The notes under the pieces are model-generated. The model had not been told where the DNA came from. It saw only the letters and a list, made by a program, of their open reading frames with translations, and did not search any database. A program made the translations under genes and the position numbers. Shown here in pieces: positions 24,101 to 35,362 of a DNA stretch of 64,000 nucleotides (within the stretch, counting starts at the first letter, position 1; each line of letters opens with the position of its first letter). Source of the stretch: Amoebophrya sp. A120 (taxonomy: Eukaryota; Sar; Dinophyceae; Syndiniales; Amoebophryaceae); contig CAJINV010000012.1 in NCBI GenBank assembly GCA_905178155.1, positions 1,306,492 to 1,370,491 of the forward strand. The letters are read 5' to 3'.

Positions 24101-27100
24101 CCTCCACTCTGGCTCGCCCCCAACCGTTCGATATGCAATACCAACCGTTCATATCAAATGTAAAAGTGTCTGGGTCTGGAAGCGTCGTGCTGCTTCTGCA
24201 TGACACAGAAGGTCTGGCATGGAAGCTCTAGCATCACAGGGTTCGAGAAGCTTCCGCAATGCCGAACCCGCATGACAAATCCCCCATTTTGGTGACAGAA
24301 ATTGAGCAGCTCTTGCTACCTATGCATGAGAGATTTTTGTGTGTTCCGAAATGCGCATCACAGGTTACATCCTTCCAGACCCAGACCCTTTTGCATTTGA
24401 TAGTTCACACAGTTGCGCAAACTGGCTGTCAGACTCCCGGTACTGGCCACACTTGTTAAACGCCCGGAGTAATCACACAAAAAAAAGCCGGCAGGTGATA
24501 TTTGTAATGCAAAAACACATAGGCAAAAAAATCTGTATAGCGCATCCTAAACAGCATGCTATGGGGCCGCCCACGATAGATTCTTCTACGTATCTACTTT
24601 TGCATTACATACAAATTTGCCCTGCCTGCTTTTTTCTCTGGGATAGGAGCAATACCGCAAGCAGCCAGTCGGTTTCAATGAAAGACGAACTGCTGCTCCT
24701 GCTGGTACAACTACTACTAGCCGGGAATATCCATTTCAAATCGCTCGCGTCGGCCGGGAAATGCTTGCTCCCGGTGGCGAGTTTCAGCAAAGACAGCTCC
24801 ACGTGCTCCGCACATTCCTGCGCCGCCGTTTTCAAGATCATGCAAGAACTAGTACCCTGCATCGAAGTTGTAGAATATGGTCCTCCTGCTGTAGTACCTT
24901 TTACCCCGCTACTGCCTCGCTTGTTACAACCGTGGGGGTTGTTTATCTTCTTGTTAATACCGTCATAATTCTTGTTCCCTCCCACCATCTGCACACCGAC
25001 GGCGTGCAGCTGCTCGAGGGTGATTTTCAGACTGCTCTCCAGTCGCAAATTTTGGCGCGCGCCGCCGGGGGGTGGGGAAGTCGATGTCGAATTTGTTGAA
25101 ACATTATCGTCGTAGTTCTCCCCGTACCAGTAGCACGCAGCGAGTAAGGTCCAGCAGGTCAAGTTTTCACTGGTCTTGAACATGTGAATCTGCTTCAGTT
25201 TCCCGGCCAGGAGACAGTAAATGTCCCACAGCTTTTCCGGCATCTCGGTTTCCGCGGACAGCTGGGTCCAGTGGTTTACCTTTATTTTGGGTGGTATAGT
25301 GATGTGTGGTTCTTTATTCAGGAGAACCTGCACTATAGCTACATCCTCGGCTCGGCACTAAAGATTCTAAGTACTCTGCGTCTACTTCACACATGTTCTT
25401 ACAACGCACGGAACAAGCAAAACCTCGCCAACAGACGCAGAACAAGCATCTTTTTTATCGGAAAAAAATTTAATTATGGCTCGGTACCTGATCCGCCATG
25501 TATTTCCGGTCCACCCGGCCGGCTCCCTCCTCCCCGGGCGCCAGCGCCTATCACACGAAAAACGTGTTACAGTTACATATTTGTTGCCAATTTAGCATCA
25601 CAAATTTCTCTGCATGAGACGAGAGAAAACTTGCATTGCAGAAATCATACGGGGAAACACGCAGGAAACAAAGCTTCTATGCATATCCAGCATGACAGAG
25701 CTTGTCTGTCTTGCTATGCCTGCAACGCAACGTGTAACTGTAACACTTTTTTCTTGCGATAGCGCCGTGATGATCTGCAGTAGCCGCTCGAATTCAAGTC
25801 CCTGCTGCTCCTCGGCAACAAGCAGAACCGTGCAGGCCTGCTGCAAGTCGTTCGCGAGTAGGCAATAGAAGACCTTCGTCAGCACCTGGGTCTGCTCTTC
25901 CTCGTGCGTTAACACGCGGAGGTTGGAGGACATTGTCGCCGTTGCATGATTCGAAGTTTTCGTCATGCGGAAGTTCTTATCGTACTCCTCAAACTCTTTC
26001 AGCACTTTCTGCGAGAGCCACTGTGCGAAATTCCCGGTTTCGAGTGCGAGGAGAAGCTGGAAAATGTTTTTCGCGTACAGAAAACGGTCCAGCAGCTCTT
26101 CGGTCATTGCGTCATGGAGGGACGATGAAATAATTCTACTCCCTGAGTTGTCAACACCGGGCTCCTCCATATTACCAGAGGTCGTCGCGAAAGGGTAGTT
26201 GGGATTTTGACCACCACCGGCACCACCCGATGCTGCACCTCTATCGTACGGAAAAATCCCCCCTCCCCATATCGAAAACGAAATTTGTGATGCTCTATTT
26301 GAGCGAACAAATCGACGTGTAATGCTAGAAGGCCAAGAGACGCAGCTGTGGCCTCGTTTACAGGCAATTTGTCATGCTGTTTCCCACTTCCAGCTGCCCC
26401 CTGTCATGCTGAAGATGCAAGGCTTTTCCACGCCAACCACCACTACAGTCCGCATCTTTTCCCTTCTAGCATGACAAAGCTGATTTGTGGCCACAAATCT
26501 GCATCACAAATTTCTAGTTTGAGTATGGGGTGGGGGGATTTTTCATTTTGATAACCTCTCGAAGATGTCAACACGACGCGCTGGCACTCGTGATCCAGAT
26601 ACTGGCAGTACTCCTGCAAAAACGCGACGGGAGCGTTGCTCGCGCCATCCAACTTCAAACAGGTCGTGGAGATTTGTCCTTGCTGTCGTGAAGATCCACT
26701 ACGATGAGAACCAGGTCCCGCAGCCCCAGCCATCAAAATGCCGGAAAATAACGACGACGAAGACGACGTCGTCACACTCGCAGTAGCGGGATCCGGAACG
26801 CAGTACTTCTCCAATATTTTCATGGTTTCTTGGAAATGCGTCAGCGTCTTTCGCAGCACATAAGTACTTGTCGCAGGGGAGGAGGAAGAGGATGCCGAAG
26901 CAGCAGCCGGTCCAGCTCGTGCTTCTCGGAGTTCTTGTCCGCCTCCAGAAGTACGACCCTCGGTTTCTTGCTGGAAGGTCTTATTACCGGATAGCGCGTT
27001 CACTTCTACCCCGCCCGCAGAACTACTGTCCCGTGGTCGTCCCATATTCATTGTCGTGGTCTCGAGCATATCAAATGCAAAAATGTCTGGGTCTGGAAGA

Positions 27101-29190
27101 TTGCGAGATTTGTCATGCTGATCTGGCATGGCCCTTAAATCTGTATTGCGTGGGGCCATCGAAACAGCCTTTCTCGCCTGTCATGCAACAACGCAGTTTC
27201 TCATGCGGAATACGCAGCACAGAAGCACGAAGCAACTTGTCATGCTTGGCGGCGCATTACAGTGCATTTGTTATTGACTGACTTGCATCGCAAGTTTCCA
27301 GACCCAGACATTTTTGCACTTGATAGAGCACTACAGGTTGCTCCCCCGCGTGCCCAACCACCTGGCGCACCACGGTCTCGCAGACGTATGGATTGCAAAT
27401 ATGTCTGGGTCTGAAAGGTTGCAACTTGTGATGCTGTGTTTGGATTCCAAAAAAAACTTGTATTGCATGACCAGCAACAGGTCGTGTCCAGTTCTTGCTA
27501 CGTGGAGAGGGCATTTCTCATGCGGAATAGGCATCAGGAATCCCTCTAAAAGTCTGTGATGCAGCTATATCGTGCATTACAGGCATTCTGGGTCATCCAA
27601 AATATGCATGACAAACCTGGCAATTTTCCAGACCCAGACATTTTATACATTTCATAAGGCGGCATCGACCGCGACCTTGAAGCTGCTCCCGTTGGTCGTG
27701 TCCCGGATGAAAGGCATGCGGAAAAAATTGTTCGCCTGATCTGGTGCTTCCTGCGTTTGAAAACCGGTAGTGGTGTACCTGTTTTTTTTTTTGATACCAC
27801 GACCATGAATGATCATAATAACAGTGACCGCTGAAATCACTGTTGTATTTCCATCGTGCACTGTGATAGTAATTGTTGTGATGCTATACTATGAGGCAAA
27901 AATAAACAAGTACTTACATCCCGCTTGTATGTTCAAGCGCAAAAACTACATGCTGGTCGAAACTACTTCTTCTACACAACTTGTCTACAACTACCCGCGC
28001 ATCTCGGAATTCTTGGTATTCGGGACGGTCAGTGTATTCGTCCTGTGGCCCCCGCTGCTTGTTTTTCTTGCCCCCTCACCGCCTCCCGTACCATCACCCC
28101 CTCCGCCCACGTCGAGATAGGTCCATTTGCGAAATTTATCGGCCTTTCGCACTGACGAATTCTCATAATTGTTGGTGCCCAGAAAGTGGAAAAACTTCTT
28201 GCCCATTTGCTGTGCTCGTTGTTCAGGATCATGGGCGGCTAGAGGAGGATTGTTCTGATTCATCTTCTGAGGCCTGTGGGATGATCCGGTAGTAGCACCG
28301 TAATTCGCCGTAGCAAACCCGTTATAAAATGCAAAAGTGTCTGGGTCTGGAAGAATGCGCGCTTTGTCATGCAGCTTTTCCATGACCCATGAGGTCTGGA
28401 ATGCAGGACCTAGCATGACAGATTCTGTGCGACCTCTCTCATGCCTATCCTGCATGAGAAACTCCCTTGCGACTTGGTCAAAACTGGACGACTTTGGGTA
28501 ATCATGCAACACAGGTTTTTGCATGCTCCAGATCTAGCATGACAAGTTGCATTCTTCCAGACCCAGACATTTTTACATTTGATACCCGTGCAATTTCTCC
28601 TGCATCAGATCATGCACTGCGTACGCCCGCCAGTGCTTCGGGTCACGTGGCACCCCGTCTCTGTTTACAACTGGTATGTGCCTGGTGTTCTCGTGATTTA
28701 TTGTTTCTTGTCCTGCTCTAGTCGTTGCGCCATTTGTATTTGTTGGACGACCCCTATAGGAATTGCTCTGCCCACCTACCGTGGTCCCCCCGCTGCCCGT
28801 CCCGGTCATAGTAGTCTTCTGGTATTTCATTCTGGGCCCCTGGGCGAGGGGGACCTGATTCATCGTTTGGCCCCCGGGCAAAAATCCATCTTGCCCGTGA
28901 TTTCTTTGTGGCGGTGACGGGAGTTGCGTGGGAGGCGCCGCCACTTGTCTGTTCGATTGAACATCTTTTCCGCCAGTACGGGAGTTCGGGTTGAAGCGAA
29001 AGGTCGGACGGGCAGCGGTTCCCGTTGCGGCTGTCTGTTTGGCATGGCCGGGGTTCTGCGGAAGTTGCGAAAATGACCCGGTACTATTTGTTCCATTATG
29101 CTGCAGATTCCTCGTCGGCGCAAATTCCTCATCCCACTGCGCAGCAGAAATCCCAAACGTGAAACCCGTTTTGGGAGGTACGCCCGCCAT
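21110..29190 (-). CDS. Large FG-tipped helical protein, nucleoporin-like candidate
   Basis: This is a single long gene of about 1,600 residues. Exons run 29190-28585, 28322-28000, 27795-27657, 27386-27326, 27068-26554, 26241-25762, 25548-25488, 25331-24646, 24470-24403, 24151-23879, 23558-23493, 23312-22677, 22526-22221, 21900-21802 and 21630-21110. Eleven introners and four GT-AG introns interrupt it, and each element restores frame. The N-terminus is Gly/Asn/Gln-rich with TGFTFG, an FG-type motif. The remainder is alpha-helical (for example NIFQLLLALETGNFAQWL, LWDIYCLLAGKLKQIHMF and YDSLAEFLYQKLVFLGQK), the pattern of an alpha-solenoid scaffold. A Nup107/Nup84-type nucleoporin is my best guess, but no diagnostic motif proves it. 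Low-complexity Ser/Gly inserts are common. Confidence 0.6.
21631..21801. mobile_element. Introner family V, 171 bp
   Basis: Family V inverted repeat, consensus TATCCCACAGAAAAAAGCTG. The target repeat GGCGT is perfect. Excision joins CCDA|NTVH in the large helical protein. Confidence 0.93.
21901..22220. mobile_element. Introner family II, 320 bp
   Basis: Flanks are CGCCT and CGCTT, one mismatch. Excision joins NYKR|ELKV in the large helical protein. Confidence 0.9.
22527..22676. mobile_element. Introner family IV, 150 bp
   Basis: The target repeat CTGCA is perfect. Excision joins EVLSA|AERD. Confidence 0.92.
23559..23878. mobile_element. Introner family II, 320 bp
   Basis: The target repeat ATTCG is perfect. 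Excision joins SRER|ILGK. Confidence 0.93.
24152..24402. mobile_element. Introner family I, 251 bp
   Basis: The target repeat GTTCA is perfect. Excision joins QLCE|RLVL. A partial CAACCGTTC duplicate lies just left of it (24121-24150). Confidence 0.92.
24471..24645. mobile_element. Introner family V, 175 bp, mutated left end
   Basis: The left end reads AATCACAC instead of TATCCCAC. Flanks are GGAGT and GGAGC, one mismatch. Excision joins AVLL|RAFN. Confidence 0.87.
25549..25761. mobile_element. Introner family VII, 213 bp
   Basis: Family VII inverted repeat, TATCACACGAAAAACGTGTT then ACAGTTACA. The target repeat GCGCC is perfect. Excision joins IITAL|APGE. Confidence 0.92.
26242..26553. mobile_element. 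Introner family II, 312 bp, GT-AG compatible
   Basis: The target repeat ACCTC is perfect and reads GAGGT on the coding strand. The intron can therefore start GT and end AG while restoring TSSR|GAAS. This is one of only three such sites in the window. Confidence 0.93.
27069..27325. mobile_element. Introner family I, 257 bp
   Basis: The target repeat GAGCA is perfect. Excision joins PVVL|ETTT. Confidence 0.92.
27387..27656. mobile_element. Introner family I, 270 bp
   Basis: Flanks are AGACG and AGGCG, one mismatch. Excision joins VDAA|CETV. Only 61 bp of exon separate it from the previous element. Confidence 0.9.
28323..28584. mobile_element. Introner family I, 262 bp
   Basis: The target repeat CCCGT is perfect. 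Excision joins KLHG|FATA. Confidence 0.93.
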
Positions 29191-30104
29191 CTTGTCGCTA
29201 GGCCTTCGGAATTTTTGTAAAAGTGGTATTATTTGTATTCTATTCTGTCGCTACTACTTACTCAAGACTTCGCGGGGGAGGTAATTGGCAGTGGCAGACT
29301 AGAGGGATTATAACATCGTACTGCCCGTGGTGAACGACCTACCAAATGGACACATGAGCGTCAAGAAGCTATGCTATTTTCATCTTTTGTCGCTGTTTCG
29401 TACTTACTACGAGAGAACCGTTGTGGCGGGTAAATGCGAGAAAAGTGGTTGATTGAGCTGATACAAACCGTGAGAACAATGAGAACCAAAGCTGAAATCA
29501 AAATCATCGACTTCCTAGGAGCGCAATCGATAAGGTGGATCAGAAGTCAGCAAATTTACACACATCCACAGACTCGTAGGACTAGCATACTTACTATAGG
29601 CGGGCCGCGGGCAGCTTTCGCTTTGACGCCTGCACGACAAACTCATCACTTTATTTCATTCAAAATTTCCAAATGGTGAATAAGTAAAAGGGATGAAGAT
29701 CTCTGACATCGTCTTACGACAGATAGATACCAGGTGAACAGCAAATGGGCCAGCAAGCGCGCTATCCAAAAACTAGAACCGGGAATAACTACGTGCAAGA
29801 TCATGAACAGCGATAACATCAAATTCAGAGATGGGAACCAGTGAACAAGCACAAAAGCACCGCGCTCGGCACCAGCACGATGGCCGGAGAAATAAGAGGA
29901 CCCGCCAAAAATCCGCCAAAATTCTTGTACCAGTTCATCGATTCAATCAAATTTTGTTCCACCTCCAAACAAGTTATCATACTGTTTCTTCTTGTTCGCG
30001 GTCTTCAAAGAGTGATCTCATCTCCAGAAAGCCCGAAACACGCCCTCGGTTCATTTTTTCAGCAGTAATTACAGAAATAATTCAGCAAACTTCTCTACTC
30101 CATC
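29191..30104. other. Intergenic, about 0.9 kb
   Basis: AT-richer DNA between the stop of the DRC8-like gene and the start of the large helical protein. I see no gene, introner or clear motif. Confidence 0.5.
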
Positions 30105-31995
30105 TCATTTTTTCGCGTCCGCGTAGAGGGTTTCGATGTGCTTGTCCACAAAGGTAGTGATCTTGAGAGGAAAAATCCCCCCACCCCATATCGAACAGGT
30201 ATGCTTCCGAAAATTTGCGTTGCTGATTTGAGGCCACAGATAGCGTCTGTCTTGCAAGAGGACAAGCGCAGAGGCTTCCCCGCCATTATGGAACCGATTT
30301 AGCATGCTGCTGGGACTAGGGGCCAGCCGTTTGTAATGCGAAACAACTAGGCCCAAACCCCCCAACCTAGGCTGAGGATCTGGCTGCGGTGCCGTATTGC
30401 AAGACAGCGCGCATTTGTGTACGGAAATCCAGCATCAGAAACTTCGTCTCGATATGGGGAGGGGGGATTTTTTCTCACAGTAAGTGAGCTTCGCGACGTA
30501 GTCCTCGTAATAAATCCGGTTCGTGTTGTTTCCTGAGAAAAAAGTGCTACCGTTACACACTCAGTTGCAGGCCAGGCAAGACAGACGAGCTCTGTCATGC
30601 CGGAAATGCATAGAAACCTCCTTTCACAGGTGTTTGTTTCCCCGTAGGATTTCCGCATGGCAAGTTTTCTCTCTCAGGTAGACAAATTTGTGTTGCTCAA
30701 TTGACTACAAATGTGTAACTGTAACACTTTTTTCGTGGGATATGTTGTTTGGGTCCCGGTCTTTTGCATACTCGTAAAACTCTGCCCACTCCTTTTCTCG
30801 AAACCCAACGGCGCCGGACCTCCATCCAAAGTAAAAACAACCCCACCCCGTAGTCAAGATGGGGAGTGATGATCCGAAACACAAAGTTACAAGCTTTGGC
30901 TGTCGTGCATGACAAGTTAGGGCTCGTAGGGGGTAGTCCTGCTTAGATAGTGCAACCGCATCACAAGTCCACTACCTCATCCTGATTCGAGCATGACAAA
31001 AACCAATCCCAATAAAACAGCATCAGAAAACGCTCCTCGTGGGGCTGCGCATAAGAAACATTTTAGACATGACAACTTGCATGACAACTCTGGAGTGGAA
31101 AGGTTTTTACTTGGCATAACCCCAGGTACTCTTTCATCTTGTCCACCTCGATGTACCCTTTTCCGTCTGGGTCCAAGACCTGGAGTTGTGTTCACACAGC
31201 ATTTCAAAATTCTGCTCCGCAAATTTCCCATGCGGAGGCAGCATAGCTGTTGCTCATTGTCATGCAAATGACGCATAAAACCGATTCTAGTACTTGTCTA
31301 TACCTTGAAAGCCGCGAGGAGTGTCTCGCTGTCGTCTGGATCGTATTCCCTTTCCATCAAACACCGGAGCATCAGCGCTATGGAAAAGAAGTAAATGCTG
31401 AGCCGCAACAAGTGGTCTCATGCAATGCGATACGCTGCTGGACCACGATCAAGTAGTACATCAGCATGGTGCAAGTTACTACGCGGATCTTCAGAAACAG
31501 AAATGCGACTTGAATAATATTGTCCGAAAGCGAGCCACAAGTTGTTCTGTCGATAAAGTGAAAGGTGCTAGTACAAGATAAACCACTCGACTCAGCAGTA
31601 CCTTGCTCGCATAATCTTCTCGAAAGCGTCATAGCTCACGACGTTAGACGGGTCGTCGTCCTGTGTATTTTACATTGTTTTTTCGGCACGGAAGATGTTC
31701 TGAATGAAATTCGTCTTGTCATGCAAAAAATCAAGTCACGAATCAATCTTCTCTGGTTTACCTCCATAAATCTCGCATGACAAACGAAGTCTTTTGAAAA
31801 CAACAAAAATGTAGGCACTACCTGTATCTCCCGCAAGATAACCTCAACCACGTCCTGTTCTGACGGGAACTGCCCCAAATATCGCATAATCGTAGCGACT
31901 TCCTCCTGTGTGACCGTGGCATTGCCTAATTTGTCGAAAAACCCAAAAGCCTCTCGAATCACCTTCCGGAGGGATTCCAGACGAGCTTGCGACAT
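30105..31995 (-). CDS. EF-hand protein, dynein regulatory complex subunit 8-like
   Basis: This resembles EFCAB2/DRC8, a calmodulin-like subunit of the nexin-dynein regulatory complex on axonemal doublets. Exons are 31995-31822, about 31661-31602, 31381-31303, 31191-31119, 30822-30743, 30528-30483 and 30160-30105. The translated order matches the family: a degenerate first hand (AFGFFDKLGNATVTQEEVAT, IMRYLG), then SYDAFEKIM, EREYDPDDSETLLAAFK, a second hand VLDPDGKGYIEVDKMKEYLG, and RIYYEDYVAKL near the end. Three introners and three short introns break it. The introns at 31662-31821 and 31192-31302 are GT-AG and carry introner-type GCATGACAA motifs. The join between exons 2 and 3 is the weakest. 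An axonemal gene fits an organism with flagellated stages. Confidence 0.75.
30161..30482. mobile_element. Introner family II, 322 bp, mutated termini
   Basis: The ends read TCT and GTA instead of TAT and ATA. The target repeat AGTGA is perfect. Excision joins AKLT|TFVD in the DRC8-like gene. Confidence 0.9.
30529..30742. mobile_element. Introner family VII, 214 bp
   Basis: Second copy of family VII, left end TTTCCTGAG. The target repeat TGTTG is perfect. Excision joins DPNN|TNRI, leaving a 46-bp exon between it and the next element. Confidence 0.9.
30823..31118. mobile_element. Introner family VI, 296 bp, GT-AG compatible
   Basis: Family VI inverted repeat, consensus TATCATATGCAAAAACGCAC then CCACCCC. 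Flanks are ACCTC and ACCCC. On the coding strand this gives a GT donor and GAG acceptor. Excision joins EYLG|SGAV. Confidence 0.87.
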
Positions 31996-32741
31996 GTTGC
32001 GGGTTGGTGTTTCTACTTACTTATTTGCTGAAGAACCAACAAACAGACAGCCTACAACATTGAAACGATCGATGGTTTTTCGGAGGCAATGAATGAACTA
32101 TCGTTGGTAGTTGTTTTTCGGAGGCAATGAATGAACTATGTGTACTTGCCACTACTGCACATTTGGTGGCCGTGTAGTTCTTTTTCCGATATAGCACGAA
32201 AGGACTTCATCTCGAAGAACTACCTGTCGCAAGAACAATGCAACTAGTACGATGCCCTCTACCACTTCCACATTCCCTCTTTCTTCGTCTCAGACGACGA
32301 GATAAACACTCCCCGGGAGGTGAATAGAACGATGAATAGCAACTGCGACGAGATGAAAATGGACGGCGGTGGTTTTGCCGTGTTCATTCGAACCGGTAAA
32401 TATTTCTCTCCATTCCAACGACTCCTCTTCACAACATTTTTCGAGTTGAAATGTGCTAATCTTGCCGACAAAAATGTGCTTACCCCTCATGAGCTAGACG
32501 ACAGAGAGGATGAGCAGCGCAATGGGGCATGGTCTTGCAACTTAGCGAACACCGAAAAAATCGCGGCACAACGAGGTTACAGTAGATGAACTGTTCTCTA
32601 TGCACCACAGAGATGACACGACAGATGGAAGTCGACCCTCATGCTTTTATTGCTCCTTAAACCAACTCTCTAACACCTTGGCACGCATCGCATTTCTTTC
32701 GCTTTCGTCATTGTTGCACGTTTACGCGTAGTAGAGTGACG
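31996..32741. other. Intergenic, about 0.75 kb
   Basis: Contains a 26-bp direct repeat (32076 and 32114) and short frames on both strands without support. No introner is present. Confidence 0.5.
32076..32139. repeat. Direct repeat, two 26-bp copies
   Basis: Identical copies starting TTTTTCGGAGGCAATGAATG lie at 32076-32101 and 32114-32139, 12 bp apart. Confidence 0.95.
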
Positions 32742-34832
32742 CTAGCTAGAAGTACTTGTCGCACCCCCTCCTCCTCCCCCTTCCGGGGGCAGGGGAAACC
32801 TCGGGCGATAGAGCCACAAGTCCCTTCGCCAATTTTCCGGAAATCGGTAGTTCCAGCCCTTCAGGGTTTTCCCGCACGGAGCGTGCAGCTCGCGGCGTAT
32901 GATGGTTGGACTGACCATTGAAGTTGTACTAGCATCTTCAACTTCACCACCAAGTTTCGCTACTAAAGCCAGGTTGATGTTCTGTGATGATCCTGCTGGG
33001 CGGGCGGGCTCGTCTACTACAACAGGACGCCTCGAAAGCAAATTGTTGTCAAAACAGGTTACCCCGGACACCTTGCCGCAAAAGGGTTGGGTATGCATTG
33101 CCAAAGTACCGCACTCGTAGTAATCGCAACGCAAATTCGCTCAGCAGCTGAAAAGTGGAATTTGTCATGCTGATGTACCTTAGGAACGCGATTTGCAATG
33201 CGTGGCTGCAATTACTACGAGTACGATACTTGTGCACAGGATATTGGATCCGGTACTGCAAATGCTCACAGCGGAAGATTTGATTTTTCCCGTAACTTAT
33301 CAAGTACAAAAATGTTTGGGTCTGGAAGAGTGTAGACTTGTCGCGCAGATTTTCCATGACCCATGAGGTCTGGAATGCGGGACTTAGCATGACAGACTCT
33401 GCGAGGTCTCTGCCATGCCTATTCTGCATGAGAAACTCCGCTCCAACTTGGTCAAAAGTGGAAAGCTTTTGGCACTCATGCAACACAGATTTTTGCATAC
33501 TTCAGATTTACCATGACAAGTCGCAATCTTCCAGACCCAGACATTTTTGCATTTGATATAACTCGTCTTCCACAACCAACACCCAACGCCGAATCCGGGC
33601 AGCATATTGAAAGGGAAAATCCCCCCTCCCCATACTGAAAAAGTACATTTTTGGAAATTTGTGATGCTGATTTGTGGTCACAAATCGTGTCTGTCTTGCA
33701 AGAAGGCAACTGCGGAAGCTCTGCCGCATTGTGCAGACGGTTTGTCATGCTGTTGGGCCTACAGCGCGGACGTTTTTCATGCTAAGTGCTTAAGCCAAGA
33801 CCCTTCTACTCGGGCTTGCTATGGGCCTGCAGTGCTCTCCAGCAAGACAGCTCGGATTTGTGTACACAAATCCAGCATCAGAAATTTCGTTTCGATATGG
33901 GGAGGGGGGATTTTTCTTTTCGATACAGCAGGCTGCATACTTCGAACAAGTTTTTCCGGCTCCAGGCCCGGGAGAAGCAAAATTCCGCGAAAAAAGCAAT
34001 CGTCAGCCCGAAGTGCTTGGGCCAGCGCTTGCGGTGGTCGGACTTGATCAGGTTCACCCAGTTGCGCGTGTGCTTCTGCCACACGTAGAGCAGGGACTTG
34101 TGTACGCCGGGCTTGCGGCACGGTTTGCCGATCTCCGAGTAGAAAATCGGTGGTGTCCCACAGAAAAAAGCAGACAGGGCGTATTTGTATATCGATAGAA
34201 CGAATTCGCAGGAAGATGATCTCTCAAGGGGCTCGCCCCTAGCATGCTGTTCTTTCCCCCGATACGTCGCAATACATAATGTATTCTCGCATTACAAATA
34301 TGCCCTGCCTGCTTTTTTCTGGGGGATAGGCCGACGCTTGTCGCGGTAGTCCTTCCACCACCGACCGGTATGGAAGCGCCAGGAGGTGGGGAATCTACAG
34401 AACGTGAAATGGAAATGAAACAATTTGTGCTGCAAGAAATGCTAGTCGCAAGCAGCCTGGCATCAAATGAGAGGCCAGCGAAGCCGATCGCAAAAAGCCC
34501 CCTCGGGCTGATGTTGAATGGAGCTGTACATCATATAGAGGACGAGGAAACCAGCAGTCGTCCTCGTCTTTCTTCCAGACAGCATGCTGTACCACGATTG
34601 GATTTCATGCATCGCTTGATCCTAAAATTTGTCATGCACCGCCTGGAAAAATAGGCAACTACAGCACCGCTGTCGTCCCTTTTAATATGCATCACGAGTT
34701 GAAAAATCATCCTCCCACATTGTCGATTTTTCCCCAGCACCTGGCGCTCCCATACCCATGACGGCGATCGTATTCTTCAGGGTCGTGGGCGCCGATAGCA
34801 CGAGAGGACGAAGAGGAGGAACTACTGCTCAT
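32742..34832 (-). CDS. Small probable mitochondrial or membrane protein, unrecognised
   Basis: Exons are 34832-34762, 34391-34329, 34153-33926, 33604-33559, 33297-33244 and 33091-32742, about 270 residues. The start is Ser-rich (MSSSSSSSSSRAIGAHDPEE). Then follow FPTSWRFHTGRWWKDYRDKR, a basic aromatic stretch, and KRWPKHFGLTIAFFAEF, which may be a membrane segment. The C-terminal exon has NYRFPENWRRDLWLYRPRF and a Gly-rich end. The first intron is GT-AG; four introners make up the other gaps and all restore frame. Basic and aromatic content with one hydrophobic stretch suggests a respiratory-complex or ribosome accessory protein, but this is only an impression. Confidence 0.6.
33092..33243. 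mobile_element. Introner family IV, 152 bp
   Basis: Flanks are TTGGG and TTGGA, one mismatch. Excision joins YRIQ|PFCG. Confidence 0.88.
33298..33558. mobile_element. Introner family I, 261 bp
   Basis: The target repeat TAACT is perfect. Excision joins KTSY|GKNQ. A 54-bp exon separates it from the family IV element. Confidence 0.92.
33605..33925. mobile_element. Introner family II, 321 bp
   Basis: The target repeat CAGCA is perfect. Excision joins CSLL|PGFG. A 46-bp exon separates it from the previous element. Confidence 0.92.
34154..34328. mobile_element. Introner family V, 175 bp, worn flanks
   Basis: The left end starts TGTCCCAC. Flanks GGTGG and GGCCG match at only three positions, so this may be an older copy. 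Removal of the element plus 5 bp still restores DKRR|PIFY. Confidence 0.82.
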
Positions 34833-35362
34833 GGTTACTACTTTTGTAAGTAGGAACGTAATACTTCCTTCAGGAAGAAATTTCAAAACTGGCACAAATT
34901 CATCTGCCGTGATTGATTCAAAGACGACAGAAATTTCATCGTTTTCAACTCAAGGAAGTGTAAGTAATCGATCTCCTAGATGAGAAGCAATAACTCAGCG
35001 TCTTTTACAATGATGAACACCAGAAGCTCCCGCGTTACAGAAAAACCAGGCGAGCACAGAAAAACAAGGCGACTAGACAGCGCCAGATTTGCTTTCCGTC
35101 ATTCGTTGATGTTCCATCGTGCTCGTTTTATTTTGCAAGAACGTGAGCATCGTATTTGCGGCGCGCAAGCCAACAACTTTTTTCTTGTGTCTCAAGTCGT
35201 CCTAGAAGATCTCAGTCGCTAATGTTCTAGAAGAGATCGTTTTCCCTTAATAATTTCATTTTTTCGTATAAGTTCGGATATGGTTCAATCTCTTTTGGGA
35301 AAGCAAGATTCAGGCTGCACCACCAGCTCCTACTAACTATACTGGACTCCTCGCGGCCTTGC
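34833..35362. other. Intergenic, 530 bp
   Basis: Contains only an 80-codon plus frame without recognisable features. No introner and no repeat. Confidence 0.45.
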
